Below, piece after piece: positions 8,964-17,896 of a stretch of DNA of 60,713 bases (within the stretch, counting starts at the first letter, position 1; every line of letters begins with the position of its first letter). The translations under genes and the position numbers were made by a program. Source of the stretch: Chloroflexota bacterium (GTDB lineage Bacteria > Chloroflexota > Anaerolineae > Caldilineales > Caldilineaceae). The notes below the pieces were generated by a model that worked only from the letters and a program-made list of their open reading frames with translations, was not told the DNA's origin and made no database searches. The stretch is taken from NCBI GenBank assembly GCA_030058085.1, contig JASGTU010000387.1, positions 1-60,713 of the forward strand, read 5' to 3'.

Positions 8964-11900
8964 TTGCAAACGGCAGCTGGGTTGCCGCCGACGTATAGGC
9001 GCAGCGACGCTATCTGCAAGAGCAGGACGAATCGCTTCTTCTTGCGGTTCGTTGTGCTCGCGGCAGTGTTGGCGTTGTGGAGCGCGCCGCTACGCGCTCA
9101 GAGTGCGACAGGGACCGCTGAAGGCCTATTCACCCGACCGGACCGGCGCTGGACGCACTTCACACAGCAGACGGGCGGTTTGGCGTCGAACGACGTTCTC
9201 GCGGTCATCTCCTCGGACGAAGCCGTTTGGTTTGGCACCGAGCAAGGGGTGAGCCGCTATGACGGCATGTGGACGACCTTCGCGGCGCCTGTTGGCGAGG
9301 AGGCCATCGCGCCCATGTATGGGCAGCCGCCTCAAGAGCCCGTGCGGGCGTTGGCGACCGGTTCGTGTTGCGGCGAGGTTTGGGCCGGCGGTGATTCGGG
9401 GCAGCTATATCGCTGGGATGGGCGAGCGTGGCGTCATAGTTGGGCCGCGCCAAGTCCCATACAGGCAGTAGTCGATTGGCGCGGCGAGGTCTACGTGGGG
9501 GCGGCAGACGGCCTATACCGGTTTGGATCTGCCGGGATCGTGCGCGAGACAGCGCACTCAGGTGCGCCGGTGTTTGCGCTATTGGTTCATGGCGACCGGC
9601 TCTGGGCTGGTTGCGAGGATGGGCTGTGGCGGCGCGAGCAGGATGGCTGGGTTCGCGAGGCAGATGAGCCGGGGCATTTCATTCACGGCGTATATGCCTT
9701 GGGTAGAGCGGCGGACGGCAGCCTTGCAGCCGGTACGGTGCATGGGGCGGCGCTCCGCAACGCGAATACCGGCGAATGGCGACTGGTCCCCGTGCGTGAT
9801 GAATATGGCCGCGACGCAGCGGTGCAAGCGCTTGTTACAGACCGCGATGGTCGTCTGTGGGCGGGGACCGATGGGGCCGGCGCCTATGAATTTACGCTCG
9901 ATCCGCTGCGGGCTGTGGTTTACGGGCCCGCCGGTAATACGAGTTTGACGACGCGCTTTGTGCGCGGGATTGCCGTGGACGCCGATGGGAACATCTGGTA
10001 CGCCACGCCGGCAGGCGCATTTCGCTTCCAGGCGCATATGTGGCGTACGGAGATCCAAGGCCAGGGCGAAGGCGATCTGATCAATCATGTAAACGATCTG
10101 TTGGTCGATCGCCAGGGCAGGCTGTGGGTGGCAACGGGCGGAGGCGGCATCCGTGTCAAGGTGAAGCCCTCTGCCGAGGAAGTCGTCTATACGCCTGAAG
10201 ACGGCGTGCCGTCGCGCGTTTTGACACTCGCCGAAGCTGCCGACGGGGCGATATGGGCGGGGACTTTTACCGGTGTGTTCCGCTACGCCACCGGCAGATG
10301 GGAACAGGCGCTGACGAGCGATCTGCTTCCCAGCTTGGTCGTGACCGTACTGCTGTCGGATGGGCCGTATATGTGGATCGGCACGGATCTGGGCTTAATC
10401 CGCTATGACACGCGTGACGGATCCGTGGAGCCCTTGCTCGAATTCGCGCAGCAGAGCGTCGAGGCGCTGATGCTTGATGGCCGCTCACGCCTGTGGGTGG
10501 GTACGAAACATTCGGGCGTCTGGCAGCGCAGGACCGACGGCCAATGGGTCAAGCACGCCCATAACCCGGAGGATGAGGCCAGCATACCGGGAAACTGGAT
10601 CATCGGCAGCGGTCTTGCGCCCGACTGGCGTGCGGACGGGCACATCTGGGCTATTGTCTACAACGCCGGGTTAGTCTATTGGGACGGCCAAGCATGGTCG
10701 CCTGCCGACCTGGAGGGACAAGTTGCCAGCAGCCTGATCTGGACGTTGGAGGTCGAGGCGGATGCGGGCATGTTGTGGGTGGGGAGCGAGGCCGGCGTCA
10801 GCCTCTTTGATGGCCGCACCTGGGGCAGCTTGACGCCGGAAGACGGCCTGAACAGCCCGGTGGTGTATGCCATAGAACCGGCTGAGGAAGGCGCGTATTG
10901 GATTGGCGGACCGGCAGGCCTCTCCTATTACCGGCCTGACCGAAGACCGCCGTGGGTCCGGATCGGGTCATTCACAGGCGACTTCGAGATGCGTGCCGAC
11001 GGTGCGATTGAAGTCCCCGTAGGCGAAGCGCTGCAACTGAGCATCGCTGCGGGTGACTTGCAGACGGATCGAGACAAACTCGAGCTGCTATATCGTCGCT
11101 CCGGCCCTGGAGATGACGGCGGCTGGCAGGAAGTCACGGCCAACGCCATCGAGACTACGTTTGAAGAGGCCGGCCAGTATCGGTTCGAGATCGTGGCGCG
11201 TGATCTGTCGTTTAACTACTCAGAACCGGCTGTGCAGACGGTCAACGCGTTTGTGCCGCCGCCGAAGGTGAATGTGCCGGGTCTGGGCCTTGTTGCTCCG
11301 AACACTTTCAGGGCGCTCATCGTGCTTGGGCTCATATCAACGTTGGGCGCCGGCTACATCACGGTTGAGTTGCTCAACCACCGGCGGCGCAGTATTGACG
11401 CCGTGAATCGCGGGTTCAATCCGTACGTCAGCGGTGAGCCGGTGCGGCGCGATGATATGTTCTACGCCCGCCGCGGTTTGGTGCAGCGCATCGTCAACAC
11501 GCTGCACAACAACAGCATCATGATCCACGGCGAGCGACGCATCGGCAAGACGACGCTGCTTTTTCAGTTGATGGCCGCGCTGCGCGAGGTGGATGACGCA
11601 GATTACTGGTTTGCGCCGATCTATGTGGACTTGGAAGGGACGCCGCAAGAGGCATTCTTCCACTTCCTGATCGAGGAGATCGTCGACGGCGCGCTGCGCT
11701 TGCCGGATTCGGAAACGGCTATCTTGCCTCGGCTTGACGGGCTGCGCTATCGAAGGATGGCCGCGACTGAGTACAGCGACCGTGAATTCAACCGCGATCT
11801 GCGGCGCGTGATCGACGCGCTTCAGGAGTATGGTGCGGTACGTGAAGGCAGGCGGCAACTGCGTCTGATTCTGCTGATGGACGAGATGGATGTGATGAGC

Positions 11901-12296
11901 AAGTATGACCATCTGGTGCAACAGCAGTTACGGCGCATCTTTATGCGCGAGTTTGCCACGACCGTGGGCGCGGTGGTGGCGGGCATACGTATCAGTAAGG
12001 AGTGGGATCGGGTCGAAAGCCCGTGGTACAACCTATTCAACGAGATCGAACTGGAGCCGTTTACGCCGGAGCAGGCGTTGGAACTGCTCATTGCGCCGGT
12101 TCAAGGCTACTATCGCTATGAGCCGGAGGCGATTGAGTTTATTCTCGACCATGCAGACGGACGGCCGTATCGCATTCAGCAATATGGTCTCGAGGCGGTG
12201 AATCATATGTTGGCCGACCGTAGGCGCAAGATTGTTGTGTCCGATGCGCTTGCCGCCCATGAGCGTATCGAGGCGAATAATGGAGGCGTTGTATAG
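8964..12296 (+). CDS. Membrane-spanning propeller/Y_Y_Y sensor fused to an NTPase
   Basis: A TTG start is likely (GAAGG about 11 bases upstream; no ATG precedes the signal peptide at about residues 25-46, ending LRAQS). Residues 60-660 hold about 14 repeats of the LW.GT..G..RYDG type (Reg_prop), enough for two seven-bladed propellers. A Y_Y_Y-like beta domain is at about 660-770 and one membrane helix at 782-804. The cytoplasmic part is an AAA/STAND-type NTPase: Walker A GERRIGKTT at about 856-864, Walker B LILLMDEMD near 970. In known propeller sensors this output position is a histidine kinase. The next gene overlaps it by 17 bases. Confidence 0.85.
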   Translation: MQTAAGLPPTYRRSDAICKSRTNRFFLRFVVLAAVLALWSAPLRAQSATGTAEGLFTRPDRRWTHFTQQTGGLASNDVLAVISSDEAVWFGTEQGVSRYDGMWTTFAAPVGEEAIAPMYGQPPQEPVRALATGSCCGEVWAGGDSGQLYRWDGRAWRHSWAAPSPIQAVVDWRGEVYVGAADGLYRFGSAGIVRETAHSGAPVFALLVHGDRLWAGCEDGLWRREQDGWVREADEPGHFIHGVYALGRAADGSLAAGTVHGAALRNANTGEWRLVPVRDEYGRDAAVQALVTDRDGRLWAGTDGAGAYEFTLDPLRAVVYGPAGNTSLTTRFVRGIAVDADGNIWYATPAGAFRFQAHMWRTEIQGQGEGDLINHVNDLLVDRQGRLWVATGGGGIRVKVKPSAEEVVYTPEDGVPSRVLTLAEAADGAIWAGTFTGVFRYATGRWEQALTSDLLPSLVVTVLLSDGPYMWIGTDLGLIRYDTRDGSVEPLLEFAQQSVEALMLDGRSRLWVGTKHSGVWQRRTDGQWVKHAHNPEDEASIPGNWIIGSGLAPDWRADGHIWAIVYNAGLVYWDGQAWSPADLEGQVASSLIWTLEVEADAGMLWVGSEAGVSLFDGRTWGSLTPEDGLNSPVVYAIEPAEEGAYWIGGPAGLSYYRPDRRPPWVRIGSFTGDFEMRADGAIEVPVGEALQLSIAAGDLQTDRDKLELLYRRSGPGDDGGWQEVTANAIETTFEEAGQYRFEIVARDLSFNYSEPAVQTVNAFVPPPKVNVPGLGLVAPNTFRALIVLGLISTLGAGYITVELLNHRRRSIDAVNRGFNPYVSGEPVRRDDMFYARRGLVQRIVNTLHNNSIMIHGERRIGKTTLLFQLMAALREVDDADYWFAPIYVDLEGTPQEAFFHFLIEEIVDGALRLPDSETAILPRLDGLRYRRMAATEYSDREFNRDLRRVIDALQEYGAVREGRRQLRLILLMDEMDVMSKYDHLVQQQLRRIFMREFATTVGAVVAGIRISKEWDRVESPWYNLFNEIELEPFTPEQALELLIAPVQGYYRYEPEAIEFILDHADGRPYRIQQYGLEAVNHMLADRRRKIVVSDALAAHERIEANNGGVV

Positions 12297-13599
12297 CAAC
12301 ATGCGAATCCCTTACGTTGTTGGGCGCTGGGTGCGCGGCCATAATCACTACGGGCGGCAGCGGTTGATCGACTACCTTCTGACAACGTCCGACTCTGCGA
12401 CGTGGCTGGTGGGCACGCGTCGCATGGGCAAGACGTCGCTCTTGCGCCAGATCGAGCAGTTGACGGCCTCCGGCGAGTCGCTGTTCGTGCCGGTTTTCTG
12501 GGATCTGCAGGGCTGTCGCAACTCGGGCGATATGGCGGTGGAACTTGCCTACGCACTGGAGGAGGCGCAGCCGCGCTTCGAGCCGCGCGGCGTTGCTGTT
12601 CGCCCGAACGCCGGGGAAGACGCCGCCGATGCGCTGCGTTCTCTTGGCCGGAGCGCGATTCGGGCGGACGTGCGACCTCTGCTGCTTATCGACGAGGCGG
12701 AAGCACTCATCCCCATCGCGGAGGCGGAACAGGCGTGGCTTGCCAAACTGCGCAAAGCACTGCAGGAAGGCAATCTGCGTTGCATCGTTACTTCGACCAA
12801 GCTGTTGGCGCAACTGAACGAAGTCAATGCCGGCTGGACGACCAGCCCGTTTCTGTTCGGCTTCAACCTGGCGAACTTGTGGCAGCTTGACCTGGAGGCG
12901 GCGCACGCTTTGATCCGGCAGGAGCAGTCGCCTCATCCGGTGCAGGTCGATGATGCGCTGGCGGAGGAGATCCTACGCCACACGAATGGGCATCCCTATC
13001 TGATTCAGTACCTCTGCCACCGGTTGTTCGTCTCCGGCGAACGGCGAAAGGGGATCTTGCGCGATCTTACTGACGAAGACCTGAACCCAGATCAGCTGCT
13101 GGCGGGCTTCTTCCGGATCGACTTCCAGTATCTGACGCAGGTGGAGCGGCAATTACTGTTGACGGTCTCCGAGCTGTCCGTCGCCACGCGCGAAGAGCTA
13201 ATGGCCGCGCTGAGCGAGGAGCCGCCGCAGCGCGTCGATACGTTCCTGTATGGGCTGCGAAAACTGGGGTATTTGCGGCGGCTGCATGACCGGTGGGCTG
13301 TGGGCAACGAGTTTATGCGGCGCTGGCTGCAGGATCATCGGGCGGAGTTGGTGGAGTTGTCGGCGCCGCCGGTGGGGGATGCCGTCCATGAGGAAATTTT
13401 GCGTGCAGGGCGAGACAATGAGCTCATCTACTTGCGCTATGAGATCGAGGAGCTGCAGGCCGATCTGAGCCGGATCCTGTTGCAGCAGCCTGATGGGCAG
13501 ACGAATACCAGCGAGGCCACTCGCGAGGAGTTCGAGCGTATTCAGCTTGATCTAGTGCAGGCCCGTAAAGAGATCGAGCGGATCCAGTCCGGCGAGTAA
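12280..13599 (+). CDS. Soluble NTPase with predicted winged helix, partner of the propeller sensor
   Basis: 439 residues from the ATG at 12280, which has GAGG six bases upstream and lies inside the end of the previous gene, so translation is coupled. Walker A is GTRRMGKTSLL at about residues 43-53 and Walker B is LLLIDEAEAL near 135. The GxRRxGKT form matches the NTPase in the preceding gene and STAND/archaeal-type ATPases. About residues 280-360 look like a winged helix (LLLTVSELSVATREELMAAL ... LRKLGYLRR), and the last 65 residues are charged and coiled-coil prone. It has no membrane helix. It probably acts with the upstream sensor; target unknown. Confidence 0.8.
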   Translation: MEALYSNMRIPYVVGRWVRGHNHYGRQRLIDYLLTTSDSATWLVGTRRMGKTSLLRQIEQLTASGESLFVPVFWDLQGCRNSGDMAVELAYALEEAQPRFEPRGVAVRPNAGEDAADALRSLGRSAIRADVRPLLLIDEAEALIPIAEAEQAWLAKLRKALQEGNLRCIVTSTKLLAQLNEVNAGWTTSPFLFGFNLANLWQLDLEAAHALIRQEQSPHPVQVDDALAEEILRHTNGHPYLIQYLCHRLFVSGERRKGILRDLTDEDLNPDQLLAGFFRIDFQYLTQVERQLLLTVSELSVATREELMAALSEEPPQRVDTFLYGLRKLGYLRRLHDRWAVGNEFMRRWLQDHRAELVELSAPPVGDAVHEEILRAGRDNELIYLRYEIEELQADLSRILLQQPDGQTNTSEATREEFERIQLDLVQARKEIERIQSGE

Positions 13600-13624
13600 C
13601 ACGTGGCTGAGGCTGGACTTTGCT

Positions 13625-13667
13625 GCCGGACGTCGCCGGTTCATCGGGGCGTCCGGCGCTGTTTTTT
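13625..13667 (+). terminator. Rho-independent terminator after the NTPase pair
   Basis: GCCGGACG at 13625-13632 pairs with CGTCCGGC at 13650-13657, and six T follow at 13662-13667. It ends the transcript of the two NTPase genes. Confidence 0.75.
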
Positions 13668-13693
13668 CGCTCAAAGTGGTGCTGGCGTATAAT
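13664..13693 (+). promoter_or_regulatory. Promoter of the glycosylation module, perfect -10
   Basis: TATAAT at 13688-13693 is a perfect -10 hexamer. The -35 region 17-18 bases upstream falls in the T-run of the preceding terminator and matches poorly. Transcription should start at about 13700-13701, almost exactly on an ATG. Confidence 0.6.
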
Positions 13694-13700
13694 CTTTTAC

Positions 13701-13724
13701 ATGGCTGTGCAGGTTGAGGGCTAA
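13701..13724 (+). CDS. Possible leaderless 7-residue leader peptide
   Basis: ATG at 13701 coincides with the predicted transcription start and opens a seven-codon frame (MAVQVEG) that stops at TAA inside the 5' arm of the following hairpin. No ribosome binding site is possible, so it would have to be translated leaderless. A stalled or terminating ribosome here would disturb the hairpin. The frame is so short that chance is a real alternative. Confidence 0.3.
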   Translation: MAVQVEG

Positions 13725-13756
13725 GGCTGAGCTGAACGGCTCAGCCCTCTTTTTGT
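13715..13756 (+). terminator. Terminator or attenuator in the leader of the DegT gene
   Basis: GAGGGCT and GGCTGAGC (about 13716-13732) can pair with GGCTCAGCCCTC (about 13738-13749), followed by a run of five T. It lies between the TATAAT promoter and the aminotransferase start at 13777, so most transcripts would stop after about 55 bases unless the hairpin is prevented. It may be an attenuator or the end of a small RNA. Confidence 0.6.
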
Positions 13757-13776
13757 AGCGACAAGGCAAGGCTATC

Positions 13777-14901
13777 ATGGCGCAATCCATACCTCTGGCG
13801 GACCTTCAGGCGCAATACCAAGTAATCGGCGAGGAGATCGATGCCGCCATCCGGCGCGTGATCTCGAAGTCGAGCTTCATCTTGGGGCCGGAGGTGGCGA
13901 ATTTTGAGCAGGCCTTTGCGGCCTATTGTGGGGCCGAACACTGCGCCGGCGTGAGCAGCGGCACCGCGGCGCTGGAACTAGCGCTGAGGGCGATGGGCGT
14001 TGGGACTGGCGATGAGGTGATTACCGTGGCGCACACGTTCATTGCCACGGCAGAGGCCATCAGCGCGGTCGGGGCCACGCCCGTGTTCGTCGACGTCGAC
14101 CCGCACTCGTACAACCTAGCGCCGGAAGCGTTTGCAGAAGCCATCAATGCGCGCACGCGAGCGGTCATGCCGGTACATTTGTACGGCCAGCCTGCGGACA
14201 TGACGCGCATCAATCGCATCGCCCGTGAGCACGGCATCCGCGTGATCGAGGACGCGGCGCAGGCTCACGGCGCAACGTGGCAGGGGCGGCGCGCCGGTGT
14301 GTTGGGAGACGCCGCCTGTTTTAGCTTCTACCCGGGAAAGAACCTGGGCGCCTACGGCGACGCCGGCGCGGTTGTGACCAATCAGGCGGAGATCGTCGAG
14401 CAGGTGCGGCTGCTGCGCAACCACGGGCGGCGCGCCAAGTACCTGCATGAGCAGATCGGCTTCGGCGAACGACTCGACGCGTTGCAGGCCGCGATTCTGG
14501 GCGCGAAGCTGCCGCACTTGGACGACTGGATCGAGGCGCGTAACCGGCTGGCTGCACGCTATACGAGCTTACTGGCGGATCTTGAACTGGAACTGCCCCA
14601 GGTTGCAGAGGAAGCGCGCCACGCCTGGCACCTGTACGTGGTGCGCACACCGCGCCGCGATGAGATGCTCGAACACCTGCACCAACACGGGATCGGCGCG
14701 GGCGTGCACTACCCCATCCCGCTGCACTTGCAGCCGGCCTATGCCGAGTTGGGCTATCGCAAGGGCGATCTGCCTATGACCGAGACTGTCGCGGATACAT
14801 GCCTAAGCCTGCCGCTCTATCCGGAGATGACCGAGGAGCAGCAGGACCGCGTGGTACAGTGCATCGCCGAGTTTGTGGGACAGCCGGAGCGGGCGGCATG
14901 A
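13777..14901 (+). CDS. DegT/DnrJ/EryC1-family sugar aminotransferase
   Basis: PLP enzyme of 374 residues. The family transfers an amino group to keto-sugar nucleotides used in glycans. Seen are the N-terminal [22 protein letters not shown] at the cofactor phosphate site, EDAAQAHGA, and the Schiff-base lysine K188 in [15 protein letters not shown], followed by NHG. The C-terminal [14 protein letters not shown] matches family members acting on nucleotide sugars. A ribosome site (AAGGCAAGG) precedes the ATG. The stop overlaps the next start (ATGA). Sugar substrate unknown. Confidence 0.92.
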   Translation: MAQSIPLADLQAQYQVIGEEIDAAIRRVISKSSFILGPEVANFEQAFAAYCGAEHCAGVSSGTAALELALRAMGVGTGDEVITVAHTFIATAEAISAVGATPVFVDVDPHSYNLAPEAFAEAINARTRAVMPVHLYGQPADMTRINRIAREHGIRVIEDAAQAHGATWQGRRAGVLGDAACFSFYPGKNLGAYGDAGAVVTNQAEIVEQVRLLRNHGRRAKYLHEQIGFGERLDALQAAILGAKLPHLDDWIEARNRLAARYTSLLADLELELPQVAEEARHAWHLYVVRTPRRDEMLEHLHQHGIGAGVHYPIPLHLQPAYAELGYRKGDLPMTETVADTCLSLPLYPEMTEEQQDRVVQCIAEFVGQPERAA

Positions 14902-15866
14902 GCGACTTGGCTGCATCCCCCACGATCAGCGTGGTCGTGCCGGCGCGCAATGAGGAAGGGACTATTGCGCAAGTGGTGGCGCGCTCCTTTGCCGTTTTCG
15001 AGGAGCTTGGCTGTTGGGGAGAAGTGCTCGTGGTGGACGACGGCAGCGCCGACGGCACCAGGCGCGAACTCACGGCGCTGGCGGAGCGTTACGTCGACCT
15101 GACGGTGTATACGCACCGGCGCAGCCTGGGCATGACCGCGGCGTTGCGGCGTATGTTTGCGGACAGTCGCGGCGATATCGTCATCCTTATTCCTGCTGAC
15201 ATGGAGTCGGATCCGGCAGTAGACATTCCTGCGCTGGTGCGGGCTATGCAGGAGCAGGACTTGGACGTAGTTGCGGGGTGGCGACAAGGCCGGCGCGATA
15301 ACAAGGTGCTGGCGAGCGCGATCTACAACTTTGTCATGCAGCGTATGGCCGGCGTGCCGGTACATGACGCCAACTGGATCAAGGCAATGCGCCGCGAGGT
15401 TGTCGAAAGCTTTCCGCCTCTGCGCAGCGACTGGCACCGCTTCTTGCTCATGATCGCAGTGCATCAGGGCTTTCGCGTGGGCGAGACGCCGACTTATTAC
15501 CGCCCGCGGCGCTCGGGCAGCAGCAAATTCGGATGGGAGCGGATTCCCATCAGCTTCCTCGATGTGCTGGTCGTCAAGTTTCTGTTGACCTTTAGCCAGG
15601 CGCCGATGCGCTTTTTCGGGGGGCTGGGGCTGGCGGGGATGGCGGTTAGCCTGCTGACGTTCGTCTATTTGACGCTGCTCTATGTCTTGACGGATACGCA
15701 GCAGCGCCCGATCTTTATTGCAGCAGGCGTGTTGGCGATCATCAGCGTGCTGCTGTTGCTGGTCGGCTTCCTAGCCGAACTAATCGTTAGCCAGGGCGAA
15801 CGGATCGCTGATCTGGAGCGCGAGTTGCCGCGGCGAGGGCAAGTACAGAGCCCTCCGCATCAGTAG
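14898..15866 (+). CDS. Family 2 glycosyltransferase, ArnC/GtrB-like
   Basis: 322 residues from the ATG that overlaps the aminotransferase stop. The catalytic GT-A fold shows [23 protein letters not shown] and an IPADMESDP metal-site segment. The R.SGSSKFG stretch is characteristic of dolichyl/undecaprenyl-phosphate sugar synthases, and two membrane helices near residues 238-300 match the GtrB/ArnC layout. It probably attaches a sugar to polyprenyl phosphate at the inner membrane face. The convergent GT-C gene next door is a candidate user of that donor. Its end overlaps that gene's end by 7 bases. Confidence 0.88.
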   Translation: MSDLAASPTISVVVPARNEEGTIAQVVARSFAVFEELGCWGEVLVVDDGSADGTRRELTALAERYVDLTVYTHRRSLGMTAALRRMFADSRGDIVILIPADMESDPAVDIPALVRAMQEQDLDVVAGWRQGRRDNKVLASAIYNFVMQRMAGVPVHDANWIKAMRREVVESFPPLRSDWHRFLLMIAVHQGFRVGETPTYYRPRRSGSSKFGWERIPISFLDVLVVKFLLTFSQAPMRFFGGLGLAGMAVSLLTFVYLTLLYVLTDTQQRPIFIAAGVLAIISVLLLLVGFLAELIVSQGERIADLERELPRRGQVQSPPHQ

Positions 15867-17881
15867 ATCTCGACCTCGGCGCACATCACCGGAGCGCTCA
15901 CATCCGACCCGTCCGGAGCGGTGAGGCCAATGTAGACCGGGTAGATGCCGGGCGGCGTTACCGGGTTTAGGTTGATGTCGATCTCCTCGCGCACGTATTC
16001 GCCAGGGACCCACTGCGACGAAGGCCAGAAGGCCTTCGTTTCGTTTTCCCGGAAGAGCCGGTCACCCCAGACGCCCTCCGGGCCGATGACCTGCGCCGTG
16101 GTAACGTAGTCGTGGGCAGGCGGCTGGTCTGTGTGCCACCAGAGGCGGACGTGAACCCAGCCGCTGGGCGGGTGCATGTCGGCGTCTTCAGCGCGCGCTG
16201 GCTGTGTGGTGATCTCACAGGCGGCTAGGGTGACGCCCGGGGCTAACTCGGCTGCTGGGCGGGCTGCGTGCGGTCCAAGTACGGGCAGGTCGTCGTAGCG
16301 GTATCGCAGCATGTAGCCGCTGAGTTTGATGCCCGCGGGATACTGCTCGGTGATGAGGGGGAAGCGTTGGGCCAGCCATTGCTCGACCAGGCGGTTGTCG
16401 TCCACGCCTTCGAGGTGGCTTTGGGTGAGCCAGAGCGTATGTGCTCCGAATTCAACGATGCCCAACAGCGGCGGCGCGATGACCGTCTCCGTCTCGTCCG
16501 GGTCGAGCGTTCCGCCGAAGGGGAAGAAGACGGGCAAGTCGTCGAACGTGGCTTCCTGGCGCAGATACCACTCCAGGGGCGCGTGCGTGTAGTCGACGTG
16601 GGTCACGACTGCGGCGGGCAGGTTTTGACTTGCCTGCTGGTAGTCGAGGATGTAGGCGGCGGCGGCTCGCCAGTTTTCGCGCGCCGTGGCGGGCGTCCAC
16701 AGGACGGGCAGGGCCAGGGCCAACGTGAGCAGCGCGGCCGGTCCAAGCGCCCAAAGCGCCGTCGTAGCGCGGCTGGCGAGTGCGGCGATGCCGCGGGCAA
16801 CGGCCCAGAGAAAGAATGGCGCCATAAACAACAGGTAGCGGTCTTGCGAGAAGATCGAGCCGCTGCGCGCCAGCAAGATGTTGGCGATGAGCCAAGGCGC
16901 GCCGAGCCAGAGGATGAGCCACCACTGGTCAACGCCGAGCGCGGTGAGCCGGGCGTCGCGGCGTTCACGCGGGTAGGCTAGGCTTAGGCCGAGCAGGGCG
17001 AGGACGCCAAAGATCAGCACTAGCGCCGTGATGACTGCGCTGGGCCAGGCTGCACGCCAGACGGTGAAGACCCGGATCAAGCGGGCTGCGTTGGGCAGCA
17101 GGCCGGCGAAGGCTTGTCCAGGCGTGCTCTCGGCGGCGTTGACGGCCCAGGCGTTAAGAGCTAGGGGCAGGAAGAGTAGCCCAGCCAGCGCCAACGCTAA
17201 GGCGCCCTCGACGAAGAAGCGGAGGGAGCGGCGCTGTAGCGACAGGACCAGTAGCGTCAGACCCGCGGCAGGCAGGATGAAGGCGCTGAACAGATAGCTG
17301 TAGAGGGCGAGTTCGAGAAAGACAATGAACGAAGCCCACCAGAGCAGCCTTCTGCTGAAGCTGGAGGCGCGCCAGGCTGCATCTAGGGCGAACGCGGCCC
17401 AGACGACGGCGGTGGCTGCCGGCTGGAACATGCGCAATTCTTGGCTGTACCAGATGAGGAGCGGCGCCAGCGCCACGAGCGCGCCGGCGAGCAAGCCTAC
17501 TGCGCGGCCGGACAGCCGCCTCGCCAGGAGCATAACGCCGAGGACGGTGAGCGCGCCGAGGATGCCGCCCAAGGCGCGCAGCGCGGCGTCGTTCTGTGCC
17601 AAGCCAAAGAGCGATAGGAACTGCTGCCAGTAGTGCAGAGCTAGGTAGTAGACCGGCGGGTGCTTTTCTTCGATCAGGGCGAAGGCGACGCGCCAGGTGT
17701 AGGCGGGGTCTGCTGCAGCCCATTGCAGGCTGACGGCTTCGTCGAACCAAACGCTATGGCGGGCTGAGCGCCAGAAGCGCGTGGCGAGCGCGACCGCGAG
17801 TACGGCGATCTCAGGCCAGGGCGGACGATAGTGGGCGGTTCGCCAGGAGGCAACTCGGCGCGTGCCGGTTATGTTCGACAT
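15860..17881 (-). CDS. GT-C membrane glycosyltransferase (PMT/ArnT-like)
   Basis: A 673-residue protein with about ten predicted membrane helices over residues 25-400. The first external loop carries the acidic motif typical of polyprenyl-phosphate-dependent GT-C enzymes ([15 protein letters not shown]), with the catalytic-type Asp-Glu. A further conserved element, [14 protein letters not shown], follows. About residues 420-670 form a soluble external domain ending in a beta-rich part (HVRLWWHT ... [11 protein letters not shown]). It would transfer a lipid-linked sugar outside the membrane. It lies 15 bases after recJ, so it may be cotranscribed with it. Confidence 0.82.
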   Translation of the reverse strand: MSNITGTRRVASWRTAHYRPPWPEIAVLAVALATRFWRSARHSVWFDEAVSLQWAAADPAYTWRVAFALIEEKHPPVYYLALHYWQQFLSLFGLAQNDAALRALGGILGALTVLGVMLLARRLSGRAVGLLAGALVALAPLLIWYSQELRMFQPAATAVVWAAFALDAAWRASSFSRRLLWWASFIVFLELALYSYLFSAFILPAAGLTLLVLSLQRRSLRFFVEGALALALAGLLFLPLALNAWAVNAAESTPGQAFAGLLPNAARLIRVFTVWRAAWPSAVITALVLIFGVLALLGLSLAYPRERRDARLTALGVDQWWLILWLGAPWLIANILLARSGSIFSQDRYLLFMAPFFLWAVARGIAALASRATTALWALGPAALLTLALALPVLWTPATARENWRAAAAYILDYQQASQNLPAAVVTHVDYTHAPLEWYLRQEATFDDLPVFFPFGGTLDPDETETVIAPPLLGIVEFGAHTLWLTQSHLEGVDDNRLVEQWLAQRFPLITEQYPAGIKLSGYMLRYRYDDLPVLGPHAARPAAELAPGVTLAACEITTQPARAEDADMHPPSGWVHVRLWWHTDQPPAHDYVTTAQVIGPEGVWGDRLFRENETKAFWPSSQWVPGEYVREEIDINLNPVTPPGIYPVYIGLTAPDGSDVSAPVMCAEVEIY

Positions 17882-17896
17882 CGTTCTGTGCGTTCT

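Noticed and set aside
16268-16981. Plus-strand 237-codon frame opposite the GT-C gene
   Set aside because: Antisense shadow of 15860-17881, with Gly/Arg/Glu-rich composition and no domain.
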